A stretch of 64,000 nt of DNA from an uncultured Solobacterium sp. (lineage in GTDB: Bacteria; Bacillota_I; Bacilli_A; Erysipelotrichales; Erysipelotrichaceae), in NCBI GenBank assembly GCA_900543035.1, contig UQPV01000007.1, positions 1 to 64,000 on the forward strand, given 5' to 3'. The notes beneath the pieces were generated by a model, which did not search any database, was not told where the DNA came from, and saw only the letters and a list, made by a program, of their open reading frames with translations. Both the position numbers and the translations under genes were made by a program. The stretch's first letter is position 1; the number at the start of each line of letters is the position of its first letter. Positions 16,935-25,674 of this stretch are shown piece after piece.

Positions 16935-17650
16935 GCGTCCTCCTGCCACATCCAGGCGCTTTCCAGCGCCGTCTCCATCATCTGTCCAAAAGCGCGTTCA
17001 CGCTGCGCGGCGCTTGTCTGGACCCCGCTGATCAGTGAGTCAGAAATGGTGAGCAGACAAGCCGCCTGCTTTCCGCACACCCTGGCATTGTGAAAGAGCG
17101 CAAAGCTCTCCATCTCGACACAGACACAGCCATGGCTGCGGTAACGCGCCAGCTCATCCTGCTCATGATAAAATACATCGCTGGAATGGATCCTGCCTTC
17201 ATGCAGCGGCACCTGCAGCTTATGCGCGGCGCTGCGGATGATCTCGTTAAGCTGCGGATCTGGCTGCTGCACATCCTGAGATTCTCCCGACTGTGCCAGC
17301 GCATAGGTCGATTCGCTCCATGCGCTGTCCGCGAGCACCAGATCAAACAAATTCAGCTCACTGACATAGGCGCCGGCACTGCCGACGCGGATGATGGCGT
17401 CCACATCATAAAACCGGAACAGCTCATAGGAATATATGCCGATGCTGGGCATCCCCATGCCGGATCCCATCACCGACACCTTTCTTCCGCGGTACTCCCC
17501 GGTATACCCAAGCATGCCGCGTACCGCGTTGAACTGCACCGGCTGATCCAGATAAGTCTGCGCGATATGCCGCGCGCGCAGCGGATCGCCCGGCATGAGC
17601 ACGATGCGCGCGATCTCTCCCTTTTCCGCCTCATTATGCGCTGTCGCCAT
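16931..17650 (-). CDS. deoD: Purine-nucleoside phosphorylase, DeoD type
   Basis: Phosphorolysis of purine (deoxy)nucleosides to free base and (deoxy)ribose-1-phosphate in salvage, in the cytosol. 239 residues, as expected for the hexameric low-molecular-weight form. Visible motifs: VLMPGDPLRAR (about 17-27, phosphate-binding Gly and Arg), VMGSGMGMPSIGIYSYELF (about 61-79), RVGSAGAY near 88 and VEMESFALFHNARV near 177-190 with the ribose-binding Met-Glu. ATG 17650 is chosen because GGAGGGATCATT precedes it and the product then begins like known DeoD proteins. acpS is translated directly behind it. Confidence 0.95.
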   Translation of the reverse strand: MATAHNEAEKGEIARIVLMPGDPLRARHIAQTYLDQPVQFNAVRGMLGYTGEYRGRKVSVMGSGMGMPSIGIYSYELFRFYDVDAIIRVGSAGAYVSELNLFDLVLADSAWSESTYALAQSGESQDVQQPDPQLNEIIRSAAHKLQVPLHEGRIHSSDVFYHEQDELARYRSHGCVCVEMESFALFHNARVCGKQAACLLTISDSLISGVQTSAAQRERAFGQMMETALESAWMWQEDA

Positions 17651-17717
17651 AATGATCCCTCCTTTTTTCTTATTATGGCATGCGATGGACGCATTTGCAA
17701 TGCGCATGTGGTCATTT

Positions 17718-17735
17718 GCACATTTGTGCTATACT
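17718..17735 (+). promoter_or_regulatory. pepF -10 with adjoining small palindrome
   Basis: TATACT at 17730-17735 is a good -10 placed 27 bp before pepF. The palindrome GCACA-TT-TGTGC (17718-17729) touches it and would overlap RNA polymerase, so it may be an operator. The -35 (TGTGGT) is weak. Confidence 0.45.
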
Positions 17736-17761
17736 AAGGAGTGAGAAAGTGAGGAATCCAC

Positions 17762-19531
17762 ATGAACCGAAATGAAGCCGATATCCGTTATACCTGGGAT
17801 CTGCGTTCCTTATTCGCCTCACAGGAGGCCTTTGATGCGCAGTTGGACACAAGCAAGGCTCAGCTGCAGGCGCTGTGCGCACGCAAAGGGCACATCAGCG
17901 ATACCATAGACACCTACATCGCCTTCCTCAATGATCAGGAGACATTCGAGCGAGGCCTGGAAGATCTGGTCGTTTATGCGCGGATGTGCACTGACGTCGA
18001 GCCAAAGGACATGCAGAACCAGCAGAACCTGGCTGCCGCAAATAATCTGCTGCAGCAGGCACAGCTTGATCTGACCTTTGTCTCTCTGGAGCTGATCCGC
18101 CATGCGGACACCATCAGCACCTATTTGAAGCAGCCGCAGTGCGCGGACTTCCGCTATCCGATGGAAGAGCTCTTCCGCACCATCCCGCACCGTCTCAGCG
18201 ACGAGATGGAAGCCTTCATGAGCGAGGTCAATGAGATCGCCGCTGTCCCTGACGAGACCTTCCAGAGCATCAGGCTCACCTATGAAGATGTGGAGGTCAA
18301 CGGTGAAAAGCAGTTCCTCAACGGAGCGACCTATCATGAATTCCTGCGCAACCCGGATGTCCGTGTGCGCAAACAAGCCTTCGAGCATTATTTCCGCGAA
18401 TATGAAAAGCTGGAAAACGCGTTCGCCAGCCTGCTCATCGGCAACGCCAAAGGACAAGTGCTCAATGCCAAGACACGTCACTTTGACAGCGCCCTGCAGG
18501 CGAGCTTGTTTCAGGATGGCGTCGATGAGACCTTGTATGACAAGATCCTTTATATGGCCAACGAAAAATACATCCACGCCCTGCATGAATACTTCGCCAT
18601 GAAGAAGCGCGTGCTGGGCATCGAAGAGTTCCACGAATATGATATCTCGCTCGACCTGGAACAAAGCACAGACATCAGCTATACGATCGAAGAATGCCTG
18701 GACATCCTGAAGCAGGCGTTGGCGCCGCTGGGCGAGGATTACACCGCCCTGCTGCAAAAAGCGTTCGATGAGCGCTGGATCGATTTCTACCCGTCCCCGG
18801 ACAAGCGGACCGGCGCCTATTCCTGGGGGACTTATGATTCCAATCCATATATCCTGACAAATTTCACCGGCAGCTATGATTCGCTGAGCACGCTGGCGCA
18901 TGAGCTGGGTCATTCCCTGCATTCTTATTTCTCACACCGCCATCAGCGGCCGATGCTGGCAGGATATCAGATCTTCGTCGCAGAAGTCGCCTCTACCGTC
19001 AATGAGCTGCTGCTGAGCGAACATCTTCTGCAGACCTCGGATGACGACGCATACCGGCGGTATATCCTGAGCAACCTGATGGAACAGTTTGTCGGCACCT
19101 GCTACCGCCAGCCGATGTTCGCGCAGTTTGAAAAGGATCTGCACGAGTGGATCGAGCAGCGCCGCCCGATCTCTTCCAAGACGATCACCGATCGATGCCT
19201 GGAGCTTAACCGCGCTTACTTCGGCGACGCCGTCATCGTTGACGATCTGCAGAGATATGGTTTCTATTATGTGCCGCATTTCTACTACAACTTCTATGTC
19301 TACAAGTACACGCTGGGCATGGCTGTCGCCATCTCCTTCGTGAAGGAGATCCGTAAAGGAAATGTCGCTCCTTACCGCGAATTCCTCACCAAAGGCGGAA
19401 GCGAATCTCCGCTGGATGAGCTGCGGCACGCCGGTGTCGATCCCGCAAGCGACAAAGTCTACGACGATGCCTTCACCTATTTCCAGGAGATCATGGCACA
19501 GTTCATCTCGCTGCGAAAAGAAAACGCCTGA
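17762..19531 (+). CDS. pepF: Oligoendopeptidase F (M3B metallopeptidase)
   Basis: Cytosolic zinc peptidase that cuts peptides of roughly 7-17 residues. 589 residues, standard for PepF. The HExxH zinc site is LAHELGHSLHSYFS near residue 379-385, with the third ligand Glu in FVAEVASTVNELLL about 25 residues later. The N-terminal helical domain (about 110-185) shows the usual oligopeptidase F layout. ATG follows GTGAGGAATCC. It is a single-gene unit that converges on the SPFH gene at a shared terminator. Confidence 0.96.
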   Translation: MNRNEADIRYTWDLRSLFASQEAFDAQLDTSKAQLQALCARKGHISDTIDTYIAFLNDQETFERGLEDLVVYARMCTDVEPKDMQNQQNLAAANNLLQQAQLDLTFVSLELIRHADTISTYLKQPQCADFRYPMEELFRTIPHRLSDEMEAFMSEVNEIAAVPDETFQSIRLTYEDVEVNGEKQFLNGATYHEFLRNPDVRVRKQAFEHYFREYEKLENAFASLLIGNAKGQVLNAKTRHFDSALQASLFQDGVDETLYDKILYMANEKYIHALHEYFAMKKRVLGIEEFHEYDISLDLEQSTDISYTIEECLDILKQALAPLGEDYTALLQKAFDERWIDFYPSPDKRTGAYSWGTYDSNPYILTNFTGSYDSLSTLAHELGHSLHSYFSHRHQRPMLAGYQIFVAEVASTVNELLLSEHLLQTSDDDAYRRYILSNLMEQFVGTCYRQPMFAQFEKDLHEWIEQRRPISSKTITDRCLELNRAYFGDAVIVDDLQRYGFYYVPHFYYNFYVYKYTLGMAVAISFVKEIRKGNVAPYREFLTKGGSESPLDELRHAGVDPASDKVYDDAFTYFQEIMAQFISLRKENA

Positions 19532-19571
19532 AGACATCCGTATCCAGATGATCCGTAATGGCATCAAGCCG

Positions 19572-19609
19572 AAAAAATGGAAAGACCGCGCATCAGTCTT
19601 TCCATTTTT
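19572..19609. terminator. Bidirectional terminator between pepF and the SPFH gene
   Basis: AAAATGGAAAGAC and GTCTTTCCATTTTT form a 13-bp stem with A and T runs on both sides. It ends pepF on the plus strand and the long minus-strand unit on the other. Confidence 0.9.
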
Positions 19610-19615
19610 CGTTTT

Positions 19616-20797
19616 TTATTCTGGCTTCTTCTTCCCGCAGTTGCTGCAGAAATTGCCGGTATTCGTCTGTCCGCAGTCACATTTCCACGGTCCGTTGGGA
19701 TTCGGCTTGCCGCAGTTGCTGCAGAAGTTTCCGTTGTTTACGTTCCCACAGCTGCATGTCCAGGATGCCTGCTTCGGCGCTGCCTGCTGAAACAGCGGAT
19801 TGTCATTTTGCGGCGGCATGGAATTGAACATGCCTGCCGCGTTCATGCCGCCGGCCTGCTGGGCAAAGCCCATGCCGATAAACCCGTTCATGGCGCCGGC
19901 CTCATTGCTGGCAGCGTTCTCCATGGCTGTCGCCTGCGCGTCGGCCAGACGTCCGGCCGCCACACGCTGATCGCCCATCATGATCGCGTCATCGATCTTC
20001 TCGATGCGGCGCCGGCTCTCTTCATCCGGCGTCACCTTCTGGATGGCCACCATCTCGACCACCATGCCGCGGCGCTCATTCCAGGCATCATCAAGCGCAT
20101 CGTTCATGTAATGTGCGATCTCCATCTGCTTCTTCGGCAGATCGCTGAACACATAGCCCTGATCCGCGCATTCCGCCAGCGCCGTGTCCAGCGCGTTGAC
20201 GAATTCCGCATCACACTGCTGCATCAGCTGTGTCTTCGTATATACATCGCTGACATTGCCGCTGAGGTTAGCATAGAAACGCACCGGATCCTGTATGCGG
20301 AACGTATATTGTCCGAAGTATCGGATATAGATGTTGCGGTACATCGGATCATGATACGGCATCGGCGAAGCGCTGCCAAACTTGTTGTCGATGATCTCCT
20401 TGAGGTTGACGAAATACACGCGCTGATCCTTTCCCGGCGTGCCGCCCATCGTGAAGCGCTTGCCAAAAATGCGGAAAGAATCCTTCAGGCCCTGGAAGCC
20501 ATTGTCAAACAGGCTTGGTTCACTGGAGGATTCCCAGGTAAACCGCCCGGGCTCTGCGGAAAACTCGATGATCTTTCCATCCTCCACGATCAGCAGCGCC
20601 TGTCCCTCATTGACGGCGAAGCCGCTGCCATTGGTGATGATATTGGGGCTCGCCTTCGTGTTGCTGCCGGAAGTAACGACCTTTTCGCCCTTCTTCAGCA
20701 ACACCTCATTGCTGAGCGAATCACAGTAATAATATTCGATCCACTGGTCAGCCAGCGTCGTCTTCGCCGCGTCAAATGCGGCACGGATCAGTCCCAT
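19616..20797 (-). CDS. SPFH domain protein with two C-terminal zinc ribbons
   Basis: 393 residues of the YdjI-like branch of SPFH (virion core protein domain) proteins, which assemble as scaffolds on membranes. The SPFH domain spans about 25-290 and contains the typical SGSNTKASPNI and YIRYFGQYTFRIQDPVRFYANLSG stretches in its second quarter. An alanine/methionine-rich linker (about 290-345) leads to two nearly identical zinc ribbons (CSCG-x7-CSNCGK and CDCG-x7-CSNCGKK). It has no membrane helix of its own. It lies 14 bp after the Tim44-like gene, in the same order as envelope-stress modules. Partners in recruiting are inferred, not seen. Confidence 0.88.
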   Translation of the reverse strand: MGLIRAAFDAAKTTLADQWIEYYYCDSLSNEVLLKKGEKVVTSGSNTKASPNIITNGSGFAVNEGQALLIVEDGKIIEFSAEPGRFTWESSSEPSLFDNGFQGLKDSFRIFGKRFTMGGTPGKDQRVYFVNLKEIIDNKFGSASPMPYHDPMYRNIYIRYFGQYTFRIQDPVRFYANLSGNVSDVYTKTQLMQQCDAEFVNALDTALAECADQGYVFSDLPKKQMEIAHYMNDALDDAWNERRGMVVEMVAIQKVTPDEESRRRIEKIDDAIMMGDQRVAAGRLADAQATAMENAASNEAGAMNGFIGMGFAQQAGGMNAAGMFNSMPPQNDNPLFQQAAPKQASWTCSCGNVNNGNFCSNCGKPNPNGPWKCDCGQTNTGNFCSNCGKKKPE

Positions 20798-20811
20798 TGC
20801 TCATTCCTCCT

Positions 20812-21690
20812 TTACCAGGCCATGTACTGATTCAGCACCCAGCCAAAATCACCGTTGGTGATCACTGAGTGACAGTATTCACACTCTCCGCTGCTCGTCA
20901 CCTGTGTCGGCGCACCGCAGTTGGGACAGTTGGTGATCTGCGGATCCTTTTCCGCCGCCGTCTTCACCCCGGCGGAACGGATGAATTCCAGATAATAGAA
21001 ACGATGCTGATACTGCGTCTTGCTGCCCTCCAGCACCTCGCCGCTCTCATCATCCGTGGTATAGTCCAGCAGGCTTGCTTCCAGCTTTACGCTGAGCACC
21101 TCCCGCGCGCCATCCGCATGAAAGTCCGCGATGGTGATGCTGCGCACATTCTGCATGTTCAGATGGTTGGTCTTTCCGCTGTCGATATATTCCTGGATCT
21201 GATGGCTGTGCATGTTGAACAGCGAATTGCTCTCAAACGGGCGGACCTTGCGCCATTCTTTCGCCTCCCACGCCTCCTGCAGCGTCAGGTATACCTCGGA
21301 CGCAAAGCTCTTGAAGCCTTCGACCGAAAACTGCGGGTCGATCTCACGCAAGGCGCTGACTGCCGCCGTCTCATTGCAGATCCGATGGCTCACGCCGCCC
21401 TGATAAGGCGTGTCCTGCCTTCTGCTGTTCTGGGTATTCTTGGAAAAATATGCCCATGCCACGATGATCAAGATCATGATGATGGCGCCGAGGATGCTTC
21501 CGCCTCCGCCGCCCATGAAGAAGAACATGCCGCCAAGGCCAGAGCCGCCGGAATATCCTCCGCCGCTGTATCCTCCGCCGCTATAGCCGGATCCTCCTGA
21601 AAACGAATTGCCCACATCCGCATGCACGACGGCCGGGATCAGCAGCAGCGCCGCGATGAGGCACAATCCGGTCAATCTTCGTCTATTCAT
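20812..21690 (-). CDS. Tim44-like domain membrane protein with zinc ribbon
   Basis: 292 residues: a signal peptide (1-24, cut after VHA), a low-complexity Ser/Gly/Tyr stretch of about four GYSGG repeats (residues 31-50), a membrane helix near 64-84, then a Tim44-like domain (about 105-245, with DPQFSVEGFKSFASEVYL and the HSHQIQEYIDSGKTNHLNM segment) and a zinc ribbon CPNCGAP...CEYCHS near 256-277. Such proteins are thought to bind membranes or partner proteins. It is followed after 14 bp by the SPFH gene, and both end in zinc ribbons, which suggests a common complex at the membrane. Confidence 0.82.
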   Translation of the reverse strand: MNRRRLTGLCLIAALLLIPAVVHADVGNSFSGGSGYSGGGYSGGGYSGGSGLGGMFFFMGGGGGSILGAIIMILIIVAWAYFSKNTQNSRRQDTPYQGGVSHRICNETAAVSALREIDPQFSVEGFKSFASEVYLTLQEAWEAKEWRKVRPFESNSLFNMHSHQIQEYIDSGKTNHLNMQNVRSITIADFHADGAREVLSVKLEASLLDYTTDDESGEVLEGSKTQYQHRFYYLEFIRSAGVKTAAEKDPQITNCPNCGAPTQVTSSGECEYCHSVITNGDFGWVLNQYMAW

Positions 21691-21752
21691 TCCCCTGTCC
21701 TCCTGTAATTGATTTCATTGTACGATGAAAGCGGTTTTCAGGCAACCTTTTT

Positions 21753-22862
21753 TCACCGGCCGAGCATCTGCTGCAGCGAATCATCTGTGCAGAATGTGTT
21801 CATGTTGAACAAAAACAGCGTTTCGCTGATCTCCTCGCTTTCGATCAGTTCGTCAAGATCATCATAATAATAACGCGGATCCACGATCACGATCTCCTCA
21901 TAATACGGGATCAGATACGGGATGAATGCATTGGCATAGCTGTCCTTGATGACGAGCAGCCGCTTGCCGTTGGCCAAGGCGCTGTCCACGCGAAGCAGCG
22001 GCGCGTTTCCGCCGAAGAACACCGTATACGGATCTGCGGAAGAAAGCGCATCCTGCGCATACAATGTCGTCGACGTCGTGTCAGCTGAAGGATCCTCCAC
22101 CGTGTACGGCGTCTCCTCTTTCGGCAGCTGCAGCTGCAGATCATCCTGCGTGTGTGTCCAGGCGATCTGCCGTGCCAGCGAGCCATAGAAGCCAGACACC
22201 GCGTCCACGCTCGTGAACGCATCCAGCGGCTGATCCAGGAAGACCTCCGCGGCATATTTCGCCCCCAGCGGGGTCCAATGATGATCGCTGCGGAAATAGA
22301 TGGCTTCCTGTTGATGCGATCGCAGCGCATCCCACACATCGACCGCTCTCACCTGCTCATCCAGCGCATCGATCAGCTGCGCATGCACATCCTGCTGCAG
22401 CGGTTCCTGCGGATTGCGCGAGATGGTGTCCTCCGCAAATGCGATGCGTGTCGGAGCCAGCAGCAAAGAGACATCCATGTCCGCATGCTCCGCGGCAAAC
22501 TCATTCACTGCCTGCACCTGTCCAGCAGCCAGCGTCATCTGCGGGACAAAGGCCTGGATCAGCGAATCATCCTCTGCGATATACACATCTTCCACTCGCC
22601 GATCATGCAGAGCAGCTAAGATATCGCTGCGCATCTGCATCCAGCCTTCCCGACCCGGGAACTGATCGCTGACGAAGGCAGAAGCGGCGTCCTGATAGCT
22701 TCGATCGAGCAAAGACGCCTCCCAGGGCATGACCCACTGCTGCAGCTCGCGATTCTCCGCTGCGGAAAACGTCCGGGAGGGATGGATCAGCGAAACGAGC
22801 ATGCCGGCGCAAAGCAGCACCACGAGCAGCGCAAGATAGGGAAAAGACTCATTCTGTTTCAT
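21753..22862 (-). CDS. DHHW family protein (AlgX/AlgJ-like SGNH fold)
   Basis: 369 residues with an N-terminal signal anchor (about 8-26, LALLVVLLCAGMLVSL). The DHHW signature FRSDHHWTPLGA lies near residue 197-208; the final His belongs to the acetyl-handling site of the AlgX/AlgJ family. A further IKDSYANAFIPYLIPYY segment near 315 carries the conserved DSYAN serine region. The protein would work outside the membrane with the neighbouring MBOAT to move acetyl groups to a cell-surface polymer. The ATG at 22862 follows AGGAGGTGAGATC; a much longer upstream frame lacks a ribosome site. Third to last in the minus-strand run. Confidence 0.88.
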   Translation of the reverse strand: MKQNESFPYLALLVVLLCAGMLVSLIHPSRTFSAAENRELQQWVMPWEASLLDRSYQDAASAFVSDQFPGREGWMQMRSDILAALHDRRVEDVYIAEDDSLIQAFVPQMTLAAGQVQAVNEFAAEHADMDVSLLLAPTRIAFAEDTISRNPQEPLQQDVHAQLIDALDEQVRAVDVWDALRSHQQEAIYFRSDHHWTPLGAKYAAEVFLDQPLDAFTSVDAVSGFYGSLARQIAWTHTQDDLQLQLPKEETPYTVEDPSADTTSTTLYAQDALSSADPYTVFFGGNAPLLRVDSALANGKRLLVIKDSYANAFIPYLIPYYEEIVIVDPRYYYDDLDELIESEEISETLFLFNMNTFCTDDSLQQMLGR

Positions 22863-22873
22863 GATCTCACCTC

Positions 22874-24241
22874 CTAGAACGCACGATATAAGAACGACTG
22901 ATAACTGCTGCCGATGATGAATGCGATGCAGAGGATCATCAGCGCGGTATACACAAACGGCTTGACCCAGACGAACCAGGAAAAACGCGCGCTCAGCGCG
23001 GCATTGGCCCGATGGATCAGCGGCGTGCAACCGATGAGGCAGATCGCGAGCATCGCCCCATAATTGGCGAACACCCAGCCTGCCAGCGAAACATCGATCG
23101 ATGTCAGGTCAAACATGCTGCCCAGCAGGGCAAACGCCGAAGCGAGATCCGGGCTGAAAAAGAACACCCAGCCGATGACGGCCAGCAGATCCGTGATCGC
23201 GATCCTTCCCCAGCGCGGCAGCTTCATCCGCCATTTCGCGCTGAAGCGCTCCACCAGCACGATCACGCCATGATACAGTCCCCAGAACAGAAACGGCAGC
23301 GTGATGCCATGCCACAGACCCGTGAGCAGCCAGACCGCAAGCAGGCTGATGATCATCCGCTTTTTCCCACGGCGGCTGCCGCCCAGCGGGATATACACAT
23401 AATCCCGGAACCAGGCACCCAGCGTGATATGCCAGCGCCGCCAGAATGCCGAGATGGAATCAGACAGATAAGGATAACGGAAATTGACCGGCACATAGAA
23501 GCCGAACATCGACGCTAAGCCAAAAGCCATGAGCGAATAGCCGGCGAAATCAAAATACAGCTGCAGCGAATAAGCGACTGCCTGTCCCCATCCGCTCACA
23601 AACGAAAGCGGAAGCTGTCCCATGCGGGCGAACAGGTCGGCCATCCAGGCCGAAAGGATCACCTTCTGCGCCAGGCCGGCGATGAACAGGCAGACCCCCT
23701 TGTTCATCTGATCCCGCTGCGCATAAGGCCGTTCCAGCTGGATGCGGAAATCCGCATAACGCATGATCGGGCCCATGAGCAGCTTTGGGAAAAACGACAC
23801 ATACAGCAGGAAACGGCACAGGCTGCGCTCCGGCTCGATTTTGCCGCGCCCGACATCCGCAAGATAAGACAGCAGCGAGAACATGAAGAACGAAATGCCT
23901 GAGGGCATCGGCATGACCTCATAAGAGAGAGAAAAGAACGAAGAGAGCTGGTCCAGGATGGTGCCGTAATACTTGAAATACACCAGCAGGAACACATCCG
24001 CGATGACCGCCGGCAAAAGGAGCCAGCGCCACCATTCATCGCTCATCCGGCGGGCGAGCACATAATGCGCAGCCCCCAGCGCGATCAGCAGGAAGACATA
24101 AAGCGGTTCGCCCCACGCATAGAACAGCAAGCTGACCACGAGCAGGAAAGCTTCCCGGGCATGCGTCCTGAAATACAGCAGATACAAGAGCAGCACGACT
24201 GGCAGCCAGCGAAACAAGAAAAGCAAGGTATGAAATTCCAT
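22874..24241 (-). CDS. MBOAT family O-acyltransferase (AlgI-like)
   Basis: 455 residues and about ten membrane helices. It resembles AlgI/DltB-type acyltransferases that pass acetyl groups across the membrane for modification of an exported polymer. Conserved features include FPKLLMGPIMRY near residue 155, NFRYPYLSDSISAFWRRWHITLGAWFRDYVYIPLGG near 255-290, and the active-site His in LLTGLWHGIT near 312. ATG 24241 is chosen: GAGGTG lies 6 bases before it; a GTG three codons upstream overlaps the previous gene. It sits between the DUF4358 and DHHW genes. Confidence 0.93.
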   Translation of the reverse strand: MEFHTLLFLFRWLPVVLLLYLLYFRTHAREAFLLVVSLLFYAWGEPLYVFLLIALGAAHYVLARRMSDEWWRWLLLPAVIADVFLLVYFKYYGTILDQLSSFFSLSYEVMPMPSGISFFMFSLLSYLADVGRGKIEPERSLCRFLLYVSFFPKLLMGPIMRYADFRIQLERPYAQRDQMNKGVCLFIAGLAQKVILSAWMADLFARMGQLPLSFVSGWGQAVAYSLQLYFDFAGYSLMAFGLASMFGFYVPVNFRYPYLSDSISAFWRRWHITLGAWFRDYVYIPLGGSRRGKKRMIISLLAVWLLTGLWHGITLPFLFWGLYHGVIVLVERFSAKWRMKLPRWGRIAITDLLAVIGWVFFFSPDLASAFALLGSMFDLTSIDVSLAGWVFANYGAMLAICLIGCTPLIHRANAALSARFSWFVWVKPFVYTALMILCIAFIIGSSYQSFLYRAF

Positions 24242-24246
24242 CGCGA

Positions 24247-24708
24247 TCACCTCAATGCGGCCCGCACGATCTGCATCAGCTCACTGCTGCCGCTGACGAC
24301 ACATACCGCATAATTGCCGATAACGCTGACCTCGGCCTTTTCCAGCATACGGGTCTGCTGTTCCCCATATCCCTTGAATGCCGTGATCTGCCGCTCGATA
24401 TGTTCCTGCATCTTCTCGAGCAGCTCACCTTTATGCGAAGGAGAATAGAGGATGATGATCTCCTCGACATCCATATACGAAGGCGCGCCGAAATACACTG
24501 CTTCTTCATAGGCATCGCTGCGGATCTGAAGCAGCGTGCACAGCTGTCCTTCATCCTTTTGTTCCATGCCTTCCTCCTCGGCTGCCGGCGCCAGCGCCGC
24601 TTGCAGCTCCTGTGCGCTCACCGCGGCAGTCCCGCGGGCAAACGGGAGAGCCAGCAGCGCCGCCATGACCAGCGCCAGGATGAGATATACGGTCTTTTTC
24701 ATCTTCAT
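24247..24708 (-). CDS. DUF4358 domain lipid-anchored or exported protein
   Basis: 153 residues with an N-terminal hydrophobic signal (about 4-21). The remainder matches DUF4358: YFGAPSYMDVEEIIILYSPS in the middle and GNYAVCVVSGSSELMQIVRAAL at the end, the region that recurs in small exported proteins next to MBOAT/DHHW genes. The biochemical role of DUF4358 is not known; the constant gene context points to O-acetylation of a surface polymer. The start may be ATG 24708 or the ATG two codons later. Its stop overlaps the region before the MBOAT start. Confidence 0.82.
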   Translation of the reverse strand: MKMKKTVYLILALVMAALLALPFARGTAAVSAQELQAALAPAAEEEGMEQKDEGQLCTLLQIRSDAYEEAVYFGAPSYMDVEEIIILYSPSHKGELLEKMQEHIERQITAFKGYGEQQTRMLEKAEVSVIGNYAVCVVSGSSELMQIVRAALR

Positions 24709-24711
24709 CAC

Positions 24712-25527
24712 CTACAATCCTGCGCTGTCTGCCATATGCTGTGCCCACAGCGGATAGTAATCCGGACGCGGATGGATGCCGTCCTGTTCAAATGGCTGTG
24801 CCAGCGAGAGCAGGATGCTGCCATTGTCGATATACATCACGCCCTTCTGCGCGCAAAGCGCTGACAGGCTGGCATTATATGCTGACCAGCTGCCATTGGC
24901 CGGCGTCTGCGCGATCGCCTGCTGAGAGATCGGCAGGACCGAATTGACATAAATGCGCATCTGCGGGAAACGGCTGATCAGCATATCGAGCTTTTCCTGA
25001 TAGACACGCGCGAACTGCTCTGCGTTTCCCTGCCAGTATTCCAGATCGTTCATGCCGAATTCCAGGAAGAGCACGGCAGGAGAACGGCGCGCGATCTCAT
25101 CGATGTATTGATCCAGCTGATCGATGCGCAATCCTCTGACGCCGATGCATTCTGCTTCATTCAGCACGCCATAGGCCAGCAATCCCTCAGCGATCGAGTC
25201 GCCGATGACCAGCGAACCGGAAAACCGCGCAGCGATATCCTGCGAAGCTCCCTCCTGCACGTTTTCCGGCGGGGCCTGTTCGACGGGCGGCTTTGGCTGG
25301 GAAGCCTCTGCTTTTCGCTCCTGCTCCTCTTTGAGCTGCGCGCGGCGCGCATACACATCCTCGCTCGTGTAAGCCGATGCGCGCTGCTCGAGCAAAGCGG
25401 CCGTCTGGCCGTTCACGCTTGTTTCCCTGCGCGCATCTTCATCCTGAAAATGCCAGAGAAAAAGCACACAAGCGGCAGCTATGATCACAGCTGCCGCGGT
25501 CTGTTGTAACCGTTTTTTGTTGTTCAT
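24712..25527 (-). CDS. SGNH/GDSL hydrolase, membrane anchored
   Basis: 271 residues. After a short basic start (MNNKKRLQ) comes a signal anchor (about 10-26) and a charged, proline-containing stalk (about 30-95). The hydrolase domain begins with SLVIGDSIAEG near residue 100 (block I Ser), has FLEFGMNDLEYW near 152 (block III Asn) and ends with DGIHPRPDYY near 253 (Asp-His of block V). Such enzymes add or remove acyl esters of exported glycans. First gene of the O-acetylation cassette and possibly of a six-gene minus-strand operon down to the SPFH gene. Confidence 0.88.
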   Translation of the reverse strand: MNNKKRLQQTAAAVIIAAACVLFLWHFQDEDARRETSVNGQTAALLEQRASAYTSEDVYARRAQLKEEQERKAEASQPKPPVEQAPPENVQEGASQDIAARFSGSLVIGDSIAEGLLAYGVLNEAECIGVRGLRIDQLDQYIDEIARRSPAVLFLEFGMNDLEYWQGNAEQFARVYQEKLDMLISRFPQMRIYVNSVLPISQQAIAQTPANGSWSAYNASLSALCAQKGVMYIDNGSILLSLAQPFEQDGIHPRPDYYPLWAQHMADSAGL

Positions 25528-25643
25528 TCCATCTCACCTATTCATCTGTTTACGCCTTTAACTGTAGGCTAGCACAGCTGCGCCGCAATGTAAAGAGGGC
25601 ATCTCGAAAGCCATCGCTACCTTACATTTTTGATACATTTCTC

Positions 25644-25672
25644 AAAACGGCCATGCCCGCGGGCATGACCGT
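25644..25672 (-). terminator. Terminator of the amino-acid transport operon
   Basis: On the minus strand ACGGTCATGCCC-GCGGGCATGGCCGT followed by TTTTGAG, overlapping the last codons' surroundings of the aminotransferase gene. Confidence 0.75.
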
Positions 25673-25674
25673 GT

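Noticed and set aside
20812-21690. Reading the GYSGG repeats of the Tim44-like protein as a DNA repeat array
   Set aside because: It is only a short low-complexity coding stretch with a handful of units and no spacer structure, so neither CRISPR nor a tandem-repeat locus.
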